Source: Nostoc carneum NIES-2107
GTDB taxonomy: Bacteria > Cyanobacteriota > Cyanobacteriia > Cyanobacteriales > Nostocaceae
NCBI GenBank assembly: GCA_002368155.1
Contig: AP018180.1
Span: 2,079,947-2,143,946 of the forward strand
Direction of reading: 5' to 3'
Length of the DNA stretch: 64,000 bases
This document shows, piece by piece, positions 9,126 through 19,140 of this stretch. The position numbers were made by a program, and so were the translations under genes. A model generated the notes under the pieces. The model was given only the letters and a program-made list of their open reading frames with translations, ran no database searches and was not told the origin of the DNA. Position 1 is the stretch's first letter. Each line of letters starts with the position of its first letter.

Positions 9126-9683
9126 TTATTCCCTGCCTAAATATTTATCATCACGGGTATCTATCTTGATGCGTTCACCTTGAGCAATAAACAAGGGAAC
9201 CATGATAGTTGCTCCGGTTTCTAAAGTTGCGGGCTTTGTACCACCTGTAGCAGTGTCACCTTTAACGCCTGGATCTGTTTGCACAATTTCTAAAACCACA
9301 GAGTTAGGCAATTCCACTTCTAGAACTTGCTCACCCCAGCGAATGACGTTAACTTCCATACCTTCTTTGAGGTATTTTACGCGATCGCCAATTTGCGTTG
9401 CGGTTAATCTGCCTTCTTCGTAGCTTTCCATATCCATAAAGACGAATTCATCACCTTCTTTATAGGTATGTTGCATTGTGACTTTTTCTAGAGTTGCTTG
9501 CGGTACAGTTTCCCCCGCACGGAAAGTTCTTTCTAGAACTTTGCCGCTTTGGACATTTTTCAGCGTTGTCCGCACAAACGCCGAACCTTTACCTGGCTTA
9601 ACGTGGAGGAAATCAATTACCCGCCATACAGACCCATCTAAAACAATTGAGACACCGGGTCGAAAGTCGTTACTGGAGATCAT
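9126..9683 (-). CDS. efp: Elongation factor P
   Basis: 185 residues, the full length of EF-P: KOW-like domain I plus two OB domains. It binds stalled ribosomes between the P and E sites and relieves arrest at polyproline stretches. The tip of the domain I loop reads [10 protein letters not shown] with K32, the position that is modified (or replaced by Arg) in other bacteria. No EpmA/EpmB or EarP gene is seen nearby. First gene of the efp-accB pair. Upstream of the start lie AT-rich sequence and heptamer repeats. Confidence 0.98.
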   Translation of the reverse strand: MISSNDFRPGVSIVLDGSVWRVIDFLHVKPGKGSAFVRTTLKNVQSGKVLERTFRAGETVPQATLEKVTMQHTYKEGDEFVFMDMESYEEGRLTATQIGDRVKYLKEGMEVNVIRWGEQVLEVELPNSVVLEIVQTDPGVKGDTATGGTKPATLETGATIMVPLFIAQGERIKIDTRDDKYLGRE

Positions 9684-9737
9684 GAAGCTTTCAAATTTTG
9701 GAAGACAATCGGCATTTATTGTACCCCTCTAGGGTCG

Positions 9738-9960
9738 TCATTGGTTATTAGTCATGGGAATTGGGCATTGAGTAATGGGTAATGAGTAATGAGTAATGAG
9801 TAATGGGTAATTGGTAATTGGGGTTGGGTGTTTGGTGTTTGGTAATTTCCCCTTGTCTCCCACCCTACGGGAAGCCGCTATCGCGTCTACATCTCCCAGT
9901 CCCCAGTCCCTAATCCCCAATCCCTAATCCCTAATCCCCAATCCCTAATCCGTAGTCCCT
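9738..9960 (-). repeat. Heptamer repeat block
   Basis: TAATGAG/TAATGGG heptamers (about 9770-9815) and CCCCAATCCCTAATC heptamers (about 9898-9960) fill the 345-bp gap between the divergent efp and cyclophilin genes. In between is GTCTCCCACCCTACGGGAAGCC, with a short dyad. No gene; translated reading frames here are repeat artefacts. Confidence 0.8.
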
Positions 9961-10028
9961 AATACTGTGGGAAGATAATTTATGGGTTATGTCCAGTCAA
10001 CAATTTGATGCTGCATTTAAGCCATACC

Positions 10029-11135
10029 ATGTTTAACTTATTAAAATCCTGGCTGAAGAACAGCCTCATGGCAATACTGCTGGTAACAATATTTTTAGGC
10101 ATAAGTACAGCTGCGTGGACTCCCTCCAGTAGCGCCGCCCTACCAGCTGGGAATGCAATCACTGACGGCAGATCTCTGTTGCGGTATGCACTCCCGATAG
10201 ATAATGAGCCTGTGCGGCAACTGCAAGCCAGTTTAGAAGATATCTCCAACCAACTGCGGGCAAATCGGCGGTGGGGAAATATTTCCAAAGACTTAAGCAA
10301 GGCATCACGGTCTCTCGATCAATCCTCCAAAATCCTAGCAAGCGTTCCCGAAGAACGCCAACCCCAAGCCCAAGCTTGGATTAAGGATTTACAGTCTGGC
10401 GTGAATAATTTGCAGGAATTAGCCAAAGTCAAAGATAAAGAAAAAATCCAAATAGAACGCGATCGCCTCCTGAACATTGTGAATCTTCTCGAAGAGTCAA
10501 TGGTCAAGGAATTTCCTTTTGAAGTTCCTCAGGAGTACAGTAACCTACCTCAACTTAAAGGTAGAGCAACTATAGATATCAAAACCAATAAAGGCAACCT
10601 TACCGTTGTGGTAGATGGTTATAGCGCTCCCGTAACTGCTGGTAACTTTGTGGATTTGGTACAACGTGGTTTTTATAATGGTTTAGAATTCACCCGTTCT
10701 GAAGAATCTTACTTTTTGCAAACTGGCGATCCTCCAGGAAAAGAAGTAGGTTTTCTCGATCCCAAAACTGGTAAATATCGTGCTATTCCTTTAGAAGTCT
10801 TGGTACAAGGCGATAAAGCTCCCACATACGGCATCACTCTAGAAGATGCCGGACGTTACCTTGATATGCCAGTTCTGCCATTTTCTTCTTTTGGTGCAGT
10901 AGTCATGGCCCGTCCGGAAACTCAGGTAAATGGCGCTTCCTCGCAATTTTTCTTCTTCCTGTTTGAACCAGAACTTACCCCAGCCGGACGTAACCTATTA
11001 GATGGTCGTTACTCCGTTTTTGGTTATTTAACTGAGGGTAAAGAAGTTTTGGACACACTCAAGGCAGGTGACAAAATTGAGTCTGCTACCGTCGTTCAAG
11101 GGATAGAAAATTTAGTGCAGCCACAAGCAGCATAA
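10029..11135 (+). CDS. Lumenal/periplasmic cyclophilin-type peptidyl-prolyl isomerase (CYP38/TLP40-like)
   Basis: About 368 residues. I start it at the ATG at 10029, which gives a normal signal peptide (MFNLLKSWLKNSLMAILLV... ending near SSSA-A); the ATG at 10008 is the alternative. A helical domain (about 50-170, QASLEDISNQLRANRRW) precedes a divergent cyclophilin barrel (about 175-365, with TAGNFVDLVQRGFYNGLEFTR, QTGDPPG, SQFFFFLFEPELTPAGRNLLDGRYSVFGYL). This helix-bundle plus cyclophilin layout is that of plant CYP38/TLP40, a photosystem II assembly factor in the thylakoid lumen. The homologous role here is inferred. Confidence 0.88.
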   Translation: MFNLLKSWLKNSLMAILLVTIFLGISTAAWTPSSSAALPAGNAITDGRSLLRYALPIDNEPVRQLQASLEDISNQLRANRRWGNISKDLSKASRSLDQSSKILASVPEERQPQAQAWIKDLQSGVNNLQELAKVKDKEKIQIERDRLLNIVNLLEESMVKEFPFEVPQEYSNLPQLKGRATIDIKTNKGNLTVVVDGYSAPVTAGNFVDLVQRGFYNGLEFTRSEESYFLQTGDPPGKEVGFLDPKTGKYRAIPLEVLVQGDKAPTYGITLEDAGRYLDMPVLPFSSFGAVVMARPETQVNGASSQFFFFLFEPELTPAGRNLLDGRYSVFGYLTEGKEVLDTLKAGDKIESATVVQGIENLVQPQAA

Positions 11136-11182
11136 AAGGATGAAGTATGAAGGATGAAGTGTGAAGTCTTGCATTTCATCTT

Positions 11183-11761
11183 TCAACTGAGATTTCCAGA
11201 ATTCAAAACTAGATCAACTGCGATCGCTAATTCGGGAAAAGTCTGCGATACAATCTGCTGAGAGCCAGTAAATACAGTTTCTTCGTAAAGTCCTTCTTCC
11301 AGTAATAAAACCGTAATTTTCGCCATTAAGGGGTCTACAATCCAATACTCTGGTACTTCCAAAGCAGCGTATTCAGAGCGTTTATAGCGATAGTCTCGTT
11401 TCACTGAATCTGGACTAACTACCTCTACAATCAACAATGGCGGTGACTGAAATACTAATGACACATTCATCAATTCTTTTGCTTGCTCCAGCGTCACCAC
11501 AGATAAATCAGTCAATCTAGATTTATTTCTGCCTGTTCTCACGCCGCTTTCCCGAAAACACAGCCAAGGCAAATTCAACCTTTTGATTTGTGATTTCAAC
11601 AAAGTATCCAAGAAATCCACAATCAAGAAATGTTCAATTGTTGGTGGGTTCATTAGCTCTAACCTGCCATCCACCAGTTCATAATGAAAACCTGTACCAT
11701 CATCATAGGTTAAGTACTCTTCAAAAGTGATACTGGTTACTGGTGTAGTGACCATCTCCAC
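11183..11761 (-). CDS. Uma2 family putative restriction endonuclease (DUF820)
   Basis: 192 residues. Family motifs: ITFEEYLTYDDGTGFHYELVDG at the start, SRLTDLSVV with the core Asp, LLIVEVVSPDSVKRDYRYKRSEYAALEVPEYWIVDP carrying the E...K core and the YWIVDP signature. It differs from the Uma2 copy at 98-673 (different N-terminal YDDGTGFHYEL block), so the two are not a recent duplication. Stand-alone gene convergent with the cyclophilin gene; role unknown. Confidence 0.92.
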   Translation of the reverse strand: MEMVTTPVTSITFEEYLTYDDGTGFHYELVDGRLELMNPPTIEHFLIVDFLDTLLKSQIKRLNLPWLCFRESGVRTGRNKSRLTDLSVVTLEQAKELMNVSLVFQSPPLLIVEVVSPDSVKRDYRYKRSEYAALEVPEYWIVDPLMAKITVLLLEEGLYEETVFTGSQQIVSQTFPELAIAVDLVLNSGNLS

Positions 11762-11985
11762 TAACTCCTAGACAATACCCTTATCGTAACTATAAGTAGC
11801 CATCATTCCCGGCGTAAAGCAGGATAGATAAAACTTTTGTCGTGATGTCAAGGGTCAAGAGTCAAGGGTCAAAAGTCAAAAGTTATTTTTACTCTTCCTT
11901 CTGGTGTCTCATTACCCATTACCCAATCCCTAATCCCCATTACCCCTTATCCCCAGAGGGGGCCCCGAGTTCCCCAACCCCCACC

Positions 11986-13023
11986 GTGAACAATGAGTCA
12001 TCTTCCTTGCAAGTAAAAGATATTGGCGAACAAGGTCTGTTAGCCATATTGCAGCGCTTTTGCCCTCAAGAAATTATTGGCGATGATGCAGCTGTGCTTG
12101 TCACTACACCAGAACAATCTTTGGTAGTGACAACCGATGTCTTAGTTGATAATGTGCATTTTAGTCATGTCACGACCTCCCCAGAAGATGCTGGCTGGCG
12201 GGCGGTGGCAGCTAATTTATCAGACTTGGCGGCGATGGGCGCTACACCTCTGGGGATCACTGTGGGATTAGGGCTTCCAGGGGATATAAGTGTCAATTGG
12301 GTTGAGCGCTTGTACCAAGGAATGACAGAATGCTTGCAAAAGTACAATACGCCAATTGTAGGTGGTGATATTGTGCGATCGCCTGTGACGACTTTATCAA
12401 TTACCGCTTTTGGTCAAGCCTACCCCCATCAAATTATCCGGCGCTCTGCGGCAAAAGTAGGAGATGCGATCGCAATTACAGGTGTACATGGAGCCTCCCG
12501 TGCAGGCTTGGAACTGCTCTTAAATCCGGAAATAGGACAAAACCTCAAAGATCCAGACAAGGCGGCTTTAATCACCGCACACCAGCGTCCCCAGCCACGA
12601 TTAGATATATTACCCATCCTCTGGAATATCTTCAATTCCCAATCCCAAATCCCAAATCTAAAATCTAAAATTGCTGTTGCGGGGATGGATAGCAGCGATG
12701 GTTTGGCTGATGCAGTTTTACAAATCTGCCGTGCTAGTCATGTTGGCGCTATTCTGGAAGCCAAGCACATTCCTTTACCACCAGCATTTACTAACTGGCT
12801 CACCCCAGAACAAGCTATAAATTACGCCTTATACGGCGGCGAAGATTTTGAATTAGTGCTGTGTTTACCACCAGATGTTGCATCAGCCTTAGTCGCACAA
12901 ATAGGTCAAGATGCAGCAATTATTGGCACGATTACATCAGAAACAAAAGTACTATTACACCATGAAAATACAGAAATCCCTGACCAAACTTTAAATCTGA
13001 ATCAGGGATTTCAACATTTTTAG
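11986..13023 (+). CDS. thiL: Thiamine-monophosphate kinase
   Basis: 345 residues when started at the GTG at 11986, which fits the family length. The frame is open back to 11842, but those 48 codons are translated heptamer repeats (GTCAAGG, TTACCCA types) and are unlikely to be coding. ThiL phosphorylates thiamine monophosphate to thiamine diphosphate. Signatures: GEQGLLAILQRF, IGDDAAVL with Mg-binding Asp residues, TTDVLVDNVHF, NLSDLAAMGATPLGITVGLGLP, IVGGDIVRSP, ITGVHGASRAGLELL, MDSSDGLADAVLQI and YGGEDFELVLC. Stand-alone gene. Confidence 0.95.
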   Translation: MNNESSSLQVKDIGEQGLLAILQRFCPQEIIGDDAAVLVTTPEQSLVVTTDVLVDNVHFSHVTTSPEDAGWRAVAANLSDLAAMGATPLGITVGLGLPGDISVNWVERLYQGMTECLQKYNTPIVGGDIVRSPVTTLSITAFGQAYPHQIIRRSAAKVGDAIAITGVHGASRAGLELLLNPEIGQNLKDPDKAALITAHQRPQPRLDILPILWNIFNSQSQIPNLKSKIAVAGMDSSDGLADAVLQICRASHVGAILEAKHIPLPPAFTNWLTPEQAINYALYGGEDFELVLCLPPDVASALVAQIGQDAAIIGTITSETKVLLHHENTEIPDQTLNLNQGFQHF

Positions 13024-13077
13024 TCATTAGTCATTGGTATTGCAACAAATGACTAATGACAAATAACTAATGACAAA

Positions 13078-14091
13078 TTACTGCCATTTTTCAGCTACGA
13101 GTTCAGCCAAATCGAGAACTCGTTGGCTGTAACCCCACTCGTTATCGTACCAAGCCATGACTTTTACTAAGTCATTACCCATAACCAGGGTCAAGCTAGC
13201 ATCAACAATTGAAGAAGCATCGGTACCTTGGTAATCCGATGAAACTAGTTGTAGTTCGCTGTAATCCAAAATTCCTTTAAGTGGCCCTTCGGCAGCATCT
13301 TTGAGGGCTTGGTTAACTTCTTCAGTAATAGTACGCTTCTCAACCTGAACTACGAAATCTACCATTGAGACGTTTGGGGTAGGTACACGTAAGGCAACAC
13401 CATTTAGCTTGCCTTTCAGGTCTGGGATCACTAGTGCTACTGCCTTTGCGGCACCAGTAGAGGTCGGTACAATGTTGATGGCTGCTGCCCTAGCACGGCG
13501 GACATCACGGTGAGAAGCGTCTAGCAAGCGCTGGTCACCTGTGTAGCTGTGAGTGGTAGTCATCGTACCTTTGATGATGCCAAATTTTTCATTTAAAACT
13601 TTGGCGATCGGAGCCAAGCAATTTGTGGTACAGCTAGCATTACTGATGATGTGGTGTTTGTTGTGGTCATAATCATGATGATTCACACCAATCACAAAGG
13701 TGCCATCTTCATTTTTGCCAGGAGCAGTAATCAAAACTTTTTTGGCTCCAGCATTGACATGCTTGAGCGCTCCTTCTTTGCTGGTGAAAACACCAGTTGC
13801 TTCGATAATTAGGTCAATTCCCCAATCTCTCCAGGGCAAGTTTTCTGGATTGCGATCAGATACACATTTAATTGTTTTGCCGTTAACGATGATAGAGTTA
13901 TCATCTGCTGAAATGTCAACATCCTTTAACTTTCCTAACATCGAGTCATACTTCAGCAGGTGAGCGTTAGTTCTAGGATCGGATGTGTCATTGATAGCCA
14001 CAAGGTCGATGTTGCTATTCTTTCTACCCACCCAACAGCGTGCAAAGTTCCGCCCAATTCGCCCGAAACCGTTGATTGCGACTCTAATCAC
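13078..14091 (-). CDS. gap2: Glyceraldehyde-3-phosphate dehydrogenase, Calvin-cycle type
   Basis: 337 residues, GTG start. NAD(P)-binding GFGRIGRNF at the start; catalytic C154 in [13 protein letters not shown]181 in [11 protein letters not shown]-terminal [13 protein letters not shown]. The [23 protein letters not shown] segment and the lack of the glycolytic-type signature after the first strand match cyanobacterial Gap2, which accepts NADPH and NADH and works in the Calvin cycle with PRK and CP12. No CP12 or prk gene is in the window. Convergent with thiL, separated by TGACTAATGACAAAT-type repeats. Confidence 0.95.
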   Translation of the reverse strand: MIRVAINGFGRIGRNFARCWVGRKNSNIDLVAINDTSDPRTNAHLLKYDSMLGKLKDVDISADDNSIIVNGKTIKCVSDRNPENLPWRDWGIDLIIEATGVFTSKEGALKHVNAGAKKVLITAPGKNEDGTFVIGVNHHDYDHNKHHIISNASCTTNCLAPIAKVLNEKFGIIKGTMTTTHSYTGDQRLLDASHRDVRRARAAAINIVPTSTGAAKAVALVIPDLKGKLNGVALRVPTPNVSMVDFVVQVEKRTITEEVNQALKDAAEGPLKGILDYSELQLVSSDYQGTDASSIVDASLTLVMGNDLVKVMAWYDNEWGYSQRVLDLAELVAEKWQ

Positions 14092-14218
14092 AGTGTCTTG
14101 CCCTCTGTATTTATGCCTATAAGTTTATATCGTTGACCCCAATCATATCGCAAAGGGGGGGAGCATTTATAACCACAAAGTGTTAGATCCAGAAAAAAAA
14201 CACATAATTTATTCAGAT

Positions 14219-14836
14219 TTATTTTGCGTAAAGGTTGTGAGCGGCAATGTACAACCGCACCGGCTCTGCAACTAAATATCTAATAGATTGGCGTTCGCGA
14301 ATTAATTGGCGAATGAGGCTTGACGAAACTCCTACTAAAGGTATATGCAATAGTTGCCAGTCAATGGTGATTGACTGATTTCTCAGTTGGTGTTCGACTT
14401 GCTTGCAGATTAACTCACTTTGAGCTATATTCTCACCACCAAGGAGTCTAGGTGCGATCAACCAATCACACATTTGTGTGAGTTCATGTCTACGGTGCCA
14501 GCGGGGTAAGGTTTGGAAAGTATCCAAACCTACAATCCAGTACCAGTGAGTATTGGGATAATCAGCAGCTAAATCAATCAGGGTGTTGATGGCGTAGGAT
14601 GTTTCAGGGGTATTTACTTCAATTAGTGAAACCGTAAAAGCTGGGTTGTCTTTTGTAGCTAGCTTTAGCATTTCTAAGCGATGCTGAAACGCAACCGCTT
14701 GTTTATGGGGAGGATTTAGTGACGGTACCCAAATTATCTGTTCGACAGGGACTTGATGCAAAGCTGTTTCGGCTATGAGTAAGTGTCCCCAATGAACAGG
14801 ATCAAATGTGCCACCAAAAATTGCTAGTTGCTGCAT
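14219..14836 (-). CDS. nadD: Nicotinate-nucleotide adenylyltransferase
   Basis: 205 residues. It transfers AMP from ATP to nicotinate mononucleotide in NAD synthesis. Visible motifs are GGTFDPVHWGHLL (residues 8-20, the nucleotidyltransferase HxGH signature), PSLNPPHK (substrate loop), RLEMLKLA, WYWIVGLDTF, and the ISSTxIR-equivalent VSSSLIRQLI near the C-terminus. It is upstream of gap2 on the same strand with a 127-bp gap, so it may be separately transcribed. Confidence 0.95.
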   Translation of the reverse strand: MQQLAIFGGTFDPVHWGHLLIAETALHQVPVEQIIWVPSLNPPHKQAVAFQHRLEMLKLATKDNPAFTVSLIEVNTPETSYAINTLIDLAADYPNTHWYWIVGLDTFQTLPRWHRRHELTQMCDWLIAPRLLGGENIAQSELICKQVEHQLRNQSITIDWQLLHIPLVGVSSSLIRQLIRERQSIRYLVAEPVRLYIAAHNLYAK

Positions 14837-15241
14837 CCACTTAAGTTGGGAATTCTATTCAATTTCAGAAAAGTTTCATTATCAATGTACTATTGTAGTC
14901 AACTCAAGCCTAAGGTTTATGTCATTTAAAAGCGACTTAACCAAAAATGTACTATTGTAGCCAATTCTAGTAAGGACAAGAAAAATATGTATTTCTCATT
15001 ACAAGAATTTCTTTCCCGATGTGGCGGAAATTTTCCGAATAATCATAAGATAAACTTCAGAAATTACAAAAACCTCTAACGAAGGTAAAATCATTCTCAA
15101 CAAAAAAAAGCAGAGGGGAAAAATTTACGAAACCTCAAAAATTAAATACATACAGGAGTAGTTACAGTAAAAATCAAATTCCTGTTATGATACGCGTGTC
15201 ATTTGTGATTATGGTGTGGTGTGGTGTAAGAGGAGTAATCA
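14837..15241 (+). promoter_or_regulatory. Divergent nadD/murC upstream region with direct repeat and murC promoter elements
   Basis: No gene seen in these 405 bp. The sequence AATGTACTATTGTAG followed by (T/C)CAA(C/T)TC occurs twice, at about 14884 and 14945, in direct orientation 61 bp apart. Near murC there is a TATGAT -10-like hexamer (15186-15191), a GTGTGGTGTGGTGT stretch, and a strong Shine-Dalgarno (AGAGGAG, 15229-15235) 6 nt before the ATG at 15242. Confidence 0.45.
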
Positions 15242-16705
15242 ATGAGTAATAATTCTGTAGATTTTAGCGGTAGACCATTTCATTTCATTGGGATCGGCGG
15301 TATTGGAATGTCGGCTCTGGCATACGTTCTTGCTAAACGTCAATTACCAGTATCAGGTTCAGATTTACGCCCGAACCATATAACAAGAAAATTAGAATCT
15401 ATCGGCACACATATTTTTAGTAGACAAGAGGCAAGTAATCTCGAATTCTTTCGACCTCTAGTATCTTCAGGAGTAGGATTAAACTCACGCTTAGAATCAA
15501 ATAGCAGTAACAACACAACACTGCCGCAAGTAATTTGTTCAACAGCAATTAACACTACTAATTTAGAATACAAAGCAGCGCTGGAATTGGGATGCCCAAT
15601 ATTACATCGTTCAGATGTACTAGCTGCTTTAATTGCTGATTACCACAGTATTGCTGTGGCTGGTACCCACGGGAAAACTACAACTAGCAGTATGATTGGC
15701 TATATGCTGCTCCAAGCTGGTTTAGATCCAACTATTTTGGTGGGTGGCGAAGTCAATGCTTGGGAAGGCAATGCCAGATTGGGAGAAAGTCGGTATTTAG
15801 TTGCAGAGGCAGATGAATCAGATGGTTCTTTGGTAAAACACGCTCCAGCAATTGGTGTGATTACTAATATTGAACTAGATCATCCCGACCATTATGAAAC
15901 ATTAGAAGAAGTTGTTAATATCTTCCAAGAGTTTGCTCAAGGATGCCAAACTTTAGTAGGTAGCATTGATTGTGCAACAGTGCGCGATCGCCTAAAACCC
16001 ACAATCAGCTACAGCCTACACCCCGATAGCAACGCTGACTATACTGTGACTAACATTGACTATCGTGCTGATGGTACTACTGCCTTAGTTTGGGAACGCG
16101 GCAAAGCTTTAGGAATGTTGAATTTGCGACTGCTCGGTCGGCACAACCTCAGCAACGCTCTCGCATCTGTAGCTGTCGGTCGATTTGTAGGCCTAGAATT
16201 TGGGGAAATTGCTAAAGGTATTGCCACCTTTGAAGGCGCAAGACGGCGCTTTGAGTTTCGCGGTGAAGTTGATGGTATCACCTTTATCGATGACTACGCT
16301 CATCACCCCAGCGAAATTCGTGCGACTCTCGCTGCGGCCCGCCTGCAAGCAAGACCTGGACAAAGAGTTGTGGCGATTTTTCAACCCCATCGCTATAGTC
16401 GCACACTGACCTTTTTAGCAGAATTTGCAGAATCCTTTACTCATGCTGATTTGGTAGTGCTAACTGATATTTACAGTGCTGGAGAACCTAATTTAGGGCA
16501 AGTCAGCGGTGAAATGTTAGCAGCAGCAATTGCGACGCAGCATCCACAGGTTGTCTATCAACCTACCTTGAGTGCAGTTGGCGAATATCTACTCAAAGCT
16601 TTGCGTCCAGGGGATTTAGCACTGTTTCTCGGTGCTGGAAACTTGAATCAGACAATTCCTGATGTGATTGCGACACTGCGCGAACCAGCCACAGCCACAT
16701 CGTAA
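15242..16705 (+). CDS. murC: UDP-N-acetylmuramate--L-alanine ligase
   Basis: 487 residues, full length. First amino-acid ligase of the peptidoglycan stem peptide in the cytoplasm. Rossmann-like N-terminus HFIGIGGIGMSALAYVLA; ATP-binding VAGTHGKTTTSSMIGYML near residue 140; ADESDGSL; central NIELDHPDHYETLEE; C-terminal RRRFEFRGEVDGITFIDDYAHHPSEI and QPHRYSRT. A slightly unusual insert (about 65-95, Ser/Asn-rich SNLEFFRPLVSS...NSSNNTT) extends the N-terminal domain. The start has a strong ribosome site. murB follows 132 bp downstream on the same strand, and the pair is probably co-expressed. Confidence 0.98.
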   Translation: MSNNSVDFSGRPFHFIGIGGIGMSALAYVLAKRQLPVSGSDLRPNHITRKLESIGTHIFSRQEASNLEFFRPLVSSGVGLNSRLESNSSNNTTLPQVICSTAINTTNLEYKAALELGCPILHRSDVLAALIADYHSIAVAGTHGKTTTSSMIGYMLLQAGLDPTILVGGEVNAWEGNARLGESRYLVAEADESDGSLVKHAPAIGVITNIELDHPDHYETLEEVVNIFQEFAQGCQTLVGSIDCATVRDRLKPTISYSLHPDSNADYTVTNIDYRADGTTALVWERGKALGMLNLRLLGRHNLSNALASVAVGRFVGLEFGEIAKGIATFEGARRRFEFRGEVDGITFIDDYAHHPSEIRATLAAARLQARPGQRVVAIFQPHRYSRTLTFLAEFAESFTHADLVVLTDIYSAGEPNLGQVSGEMLAAAIATQHPQVVYQPTLSAVGEYLLKALRPGDLALFLGAGNLNQTIPDVIATLREPATATS

Positions 16706-16785
16706 TTTTTGACAATGACTAGGTTTCATTTGGGAAACAAGTATCCTTGTTACCCGGTAATCTTTTCGCAAAATTTTATAGTTAA

Positions 16786-16801
16786 GCCGTATTGTTACGG
16801 C
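16786..16801 (+). other. Hairpin in the murC-murB intergenic gap
   Basis: GCCGTA-TTGT-TACGGC is a perfect 6-bp stem with a tetraloop, 37 bp before the murB start. It is followed by GGAAAAATG rather than a T-run, so it is not a classical terminator; it may affect mRNA stability or murB translation. Confidence 0.3.
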
Positions 16802-16837
16802 GGAAAAATGTAAAAATTTTACTCAATCGACCGAAAG

Positions 16838-17836
16838 ATGACAATCTCCCAGGCAGCTGGCAGCGTCTGCACAGTTTCTACTTTAACTTCAGAGAAACAG
16901 GAAACAGCTAATTCCGTCACTAGTCAGGTAATTTGCTTGCCTGATACTGATTGTGCAATCAAATCCCAAGCTTCCTTGTCAGCGTTTACTTCCTATAGAG
17001 TGGGTGGAGCTGCTGAATTGTATGTAGCCCCCCGCAACGTAGAAGCACTGCAAGCAAGCATGAAGTATGCAAAAGAACATGAGATTCCAGTGACGATACT
17101 GGGTGCAGGTTCTAATTTATTAGTGAGCGATCGCGGTTTACCAGGCTTAGTGATTGCCACTCGTCATTTACGATATAGCCACTTTGACCCCCAAACAGGG
17201 CAATTAACCGTCGCTGCGGGCGAATCAATTCCCAGCTTGGCATGGCAAGCCGCAGATTTAGGTTGGGAAGGCCTAGAATGGGCGGTTGGTATTCCGGGAA
17301 CCGTGGGCGGCGCAGTGGTGATGAATGCTGGGGCGCACCATAGCTGTACCGCAGATATGTTAATCAGCGCTCAGGTATTGTCACCGGATGGCACAATCGA
17401 AACTTTGACTCCAGAGCAGTTAGGTTATGCCTACCGCACTTCATTATTACAAGGTAGCGATCGCATAGTCACCCAAGCAACCTTTCAACTGCGTCCTGGC
17501 GCTGACCCAGCAAAAGTAATTGCAGTCACCAAGGAGCATAAACAACACCGACTGAGCACCCAACCCTACAACTACCCTAGTTGTGGTAGCGTCTTCCGCA
17601 ATCCCAAACCTTACTCTGCAGGTTGGTTAATTGAACAAACAGGGTTAAAAGGTTTCCAAATTGGGGGAGCGCAAGTTGCACAACTCCACGCTAATTTTAT
17701 CGTTAACCGTGGCGGGGCAAAAGCTAGCGATATCTTCTCCCTGATCCGTCATATTCAGCACCAAGTGCAAGACCAGTGGTCAATTTGGTTAGAGCCAGAA
17801 GTCAAAATGCTGGGAGACTTTCAATTAGCTTGTTGA
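16838..17836 (+). CDS. murB: UDP-N-acetylmuramate dehydrogenase (UDP-N-acetylenolpyruvoylglucosamine reductase)
   Basis: 332 residues. FAD-dependent reductase that makes UDP-MurNAc, the substrate of MurC encoded just upstream. Signatures: [39 protein letters not shown] (FAD-binding), [17 protein letters not shown], the catalytic serine region [13 protein letters not shown] and a C-terminal Glu in EPEVKMLG. The type I loop (YRTSLLQG) indicates the E. coli-unlike shorter class. The first about 40 residues are a poorly conserved extension. Confidence 0.97.
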   Translation: MTISQAAGSVCTVSTLTSEKQETANSVTSQVICLPDTDCAIKSQASLSAFTSYRVGGAAELYVAPRNVEALQASMKYAKEHEIPVTILGAGSNLLVSDRGLPGLVIATRHLRYSHFDPQTGQLTVAAGESIPSLAWQAADLGWEGLEWAVGIPGTVGGAVVMNAGAHHSCTADMLISAQVLSPDGTIETLTPEQLGYAYRTSLLQGSDRIVTQATFQLRPGADPAKVIAVTKEHKQHRLSTQPYNYPSCGSVFRNPKPYSAGWLIEQTGLKGFQIGGAQVAQLHANFIVNRGGAKASDIFSLIRHIQHQVQDQWSIWLEPEVKMLGDFQLAC

Positions 17837-18045
17837 TCGGGAGATATCAAGACTAGAGGCTAGTCAAGCTCTGCGGCAGTCAACGCTTTTTGCTGGTTTG
17901 TGAGCCAGGATCATCTTTAATCACTAGCCCCTAGCCCCTTATCCTCATCCGTAGCATTAATTATCAGTAAAAAAATAGGCAATTTGCCTACCGCATCTAT
18001 AATTGAATTTGATTTGTTATTGAACGCACACGCGGACTATTTATT

Positions 18046-18393
18046 ATGACAGGAAAAGGACAGGGTTTCGGCTTTGGCTTGGGAAAAATGAAAGAACTGG
18101 CCGAAGCTTTCAAAAAAGCGCAGCAAGTTCAAGAAGGCGCAAAGCGGCTCCAAGAAGAGTTGGAGCAAATGGAGATTCAAGGAGAGTCTGGCGGTGGTCT
18201 GATCAAGGTAATTGTCAGTGGCAACCAAGAACCCAAGCGCGTGGAAATTTCTCCAGAAGCTTTGGCAGAAGGTGCAGAAGTACTGTCCGATTTGGTAACA
18301 GTAGCCATGAAAGATGCTTACAACAAGTCCACAGCTACCATGCGGGAACGTATGGAAGATTTGACCAGTGGACTAGAACTGCCGGGATTTTAG
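18046..18393 (+). CDS. YbaB/EbfC family nucleoid-associated protein
   Basis: 115 residues, typical length. A Gly-rich N-terminus ([41 protein letters not shown]) leads into the long helix of the EbfC dimer. The central sheet ([23 protein letters not shown]) and C-terminal helix ([20 protein letters not shown]) complete the fold. It binds DNA as a tweezers-like dimer. No dnaX or recR is next to it, unlike the arrangement in many bacteria. Confidence 0.93.
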   Translation: MTGKGQGFGFGLGKMKELAEAFKKAQQVQEGAKRLQEELEQMEIQGESGGGLIKVIVSGNQEPKRVEISPEALAEGAEVLSDLVTVAMKDAYNKSTATMRERMEDLTSGLELPGF

Positions 18394-18484
18394 TCATTAG
18401 TCGTTAGTCATTCGTCATTAGTCCTAAATCATAATAGTTGTGGACAAATGACAAATGACTAAGGACAAAGGACACAAGATATTT

Positions 18485-18970
18485 ATGCCCTACAAGCTAC
18501 TATTTGTCTGCCTGGGTAATATCTGTCGCTCGCCATCGGCAGAAAATATTATGAATCATCTCATCGAACAGGCAGACTTGAGCGATGAGATTATTTGCGA
18601 TTCTGCTGGTACCTCCAGCTATCACATTGGGAGCCCGCCTGACCGTCGCATGAGTGCTGCGGCTGCTAAAAAATTAGGGATTAAATTGCGCGGTCATGCG
18701 CGCCAGTTCCAGAAAACTGACTTTCAAGATTTTGACTTAATTTTGGCGATGGATCGGGAAAATTACGACAATATCTTGGCTTTGGCTGCAACACAGCAAG
18801 ACCGCGATCGCGTCCATTTAATGTGTGAGTTTTGTGCTCGCTATACCTTAAAAGAAGTACCTGACCCTTATTACGGTGGTAGTGACGGCTTCGAGCAAGT
18901 AATTGATTTGCTGGTCGATGCTTGTGAAGGTCTGCTTAAATATGTTTTAAGTCAGCAAGCGCGCACTTAA
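18485..18970 (+). CDS. Low-molecular-weight protein-tyrosine phosphatase
   Basis: 161 residues from the ATG at 18485; the ten upstream in-frame codons (MTKDKGHKIF) are repeat-derived and unlikely to be coding. The P-loop CX5R is C9-LGNIC-R15-SPSAE. The general-acid loop is the DPYYGG motif (PDPYYGGSDGF) near residue 125. It dephosphorylates tyrosine-phosphorylated proteins. No tyrosine kinase is adjacent; the Wzc-like protein at 30865-33039 is a possible but remote partner. The YbaB/EbfC gene lies 92 bp upstream, with GTCATTAGTC/GACTAATGAC-type repeats between them. Confidence 0.93.
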   Translation: MPYKLLFVCLGNICRSPSAENIMNHLIEQADLSDEIICDSAGTSSYHIGSPPDRRMSAAAAKKLGIKLRGHARQFQKTDFQDFDLILAMDRENYDNILALAATQQDRDRVHLMCEFCARYTLKEVPDPYYGGSDGFEQVIDLLVDACEGLLKYVLSQQART

Positions 18971-19140
18971 ACTGTGGATGCGAAATCAGAGTATTAATTC
19001 ACAGCAATTTTTCTGATGCTTTAGAAGGTAAAAATATATATTCTTACTGATGACTGAAGTCAGAGACCTGGGACATTGATTTACAGAGTGTAATATTGGT
19101 CTATCTGACTCAGCACTTCTTCAGTAATCTACACAATCTT

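Noticed and set aside
9738-9920. 60-residue minus-strand frame
   Set aside because: It is a translation of heptamer repeats (PTP/ITNYPLLITHY pattern).
11842-11985. 48-residue N-terminal extension of thiL
   Set aside because: It consists of translated repeats; the GTG at 11986 gives the family length.
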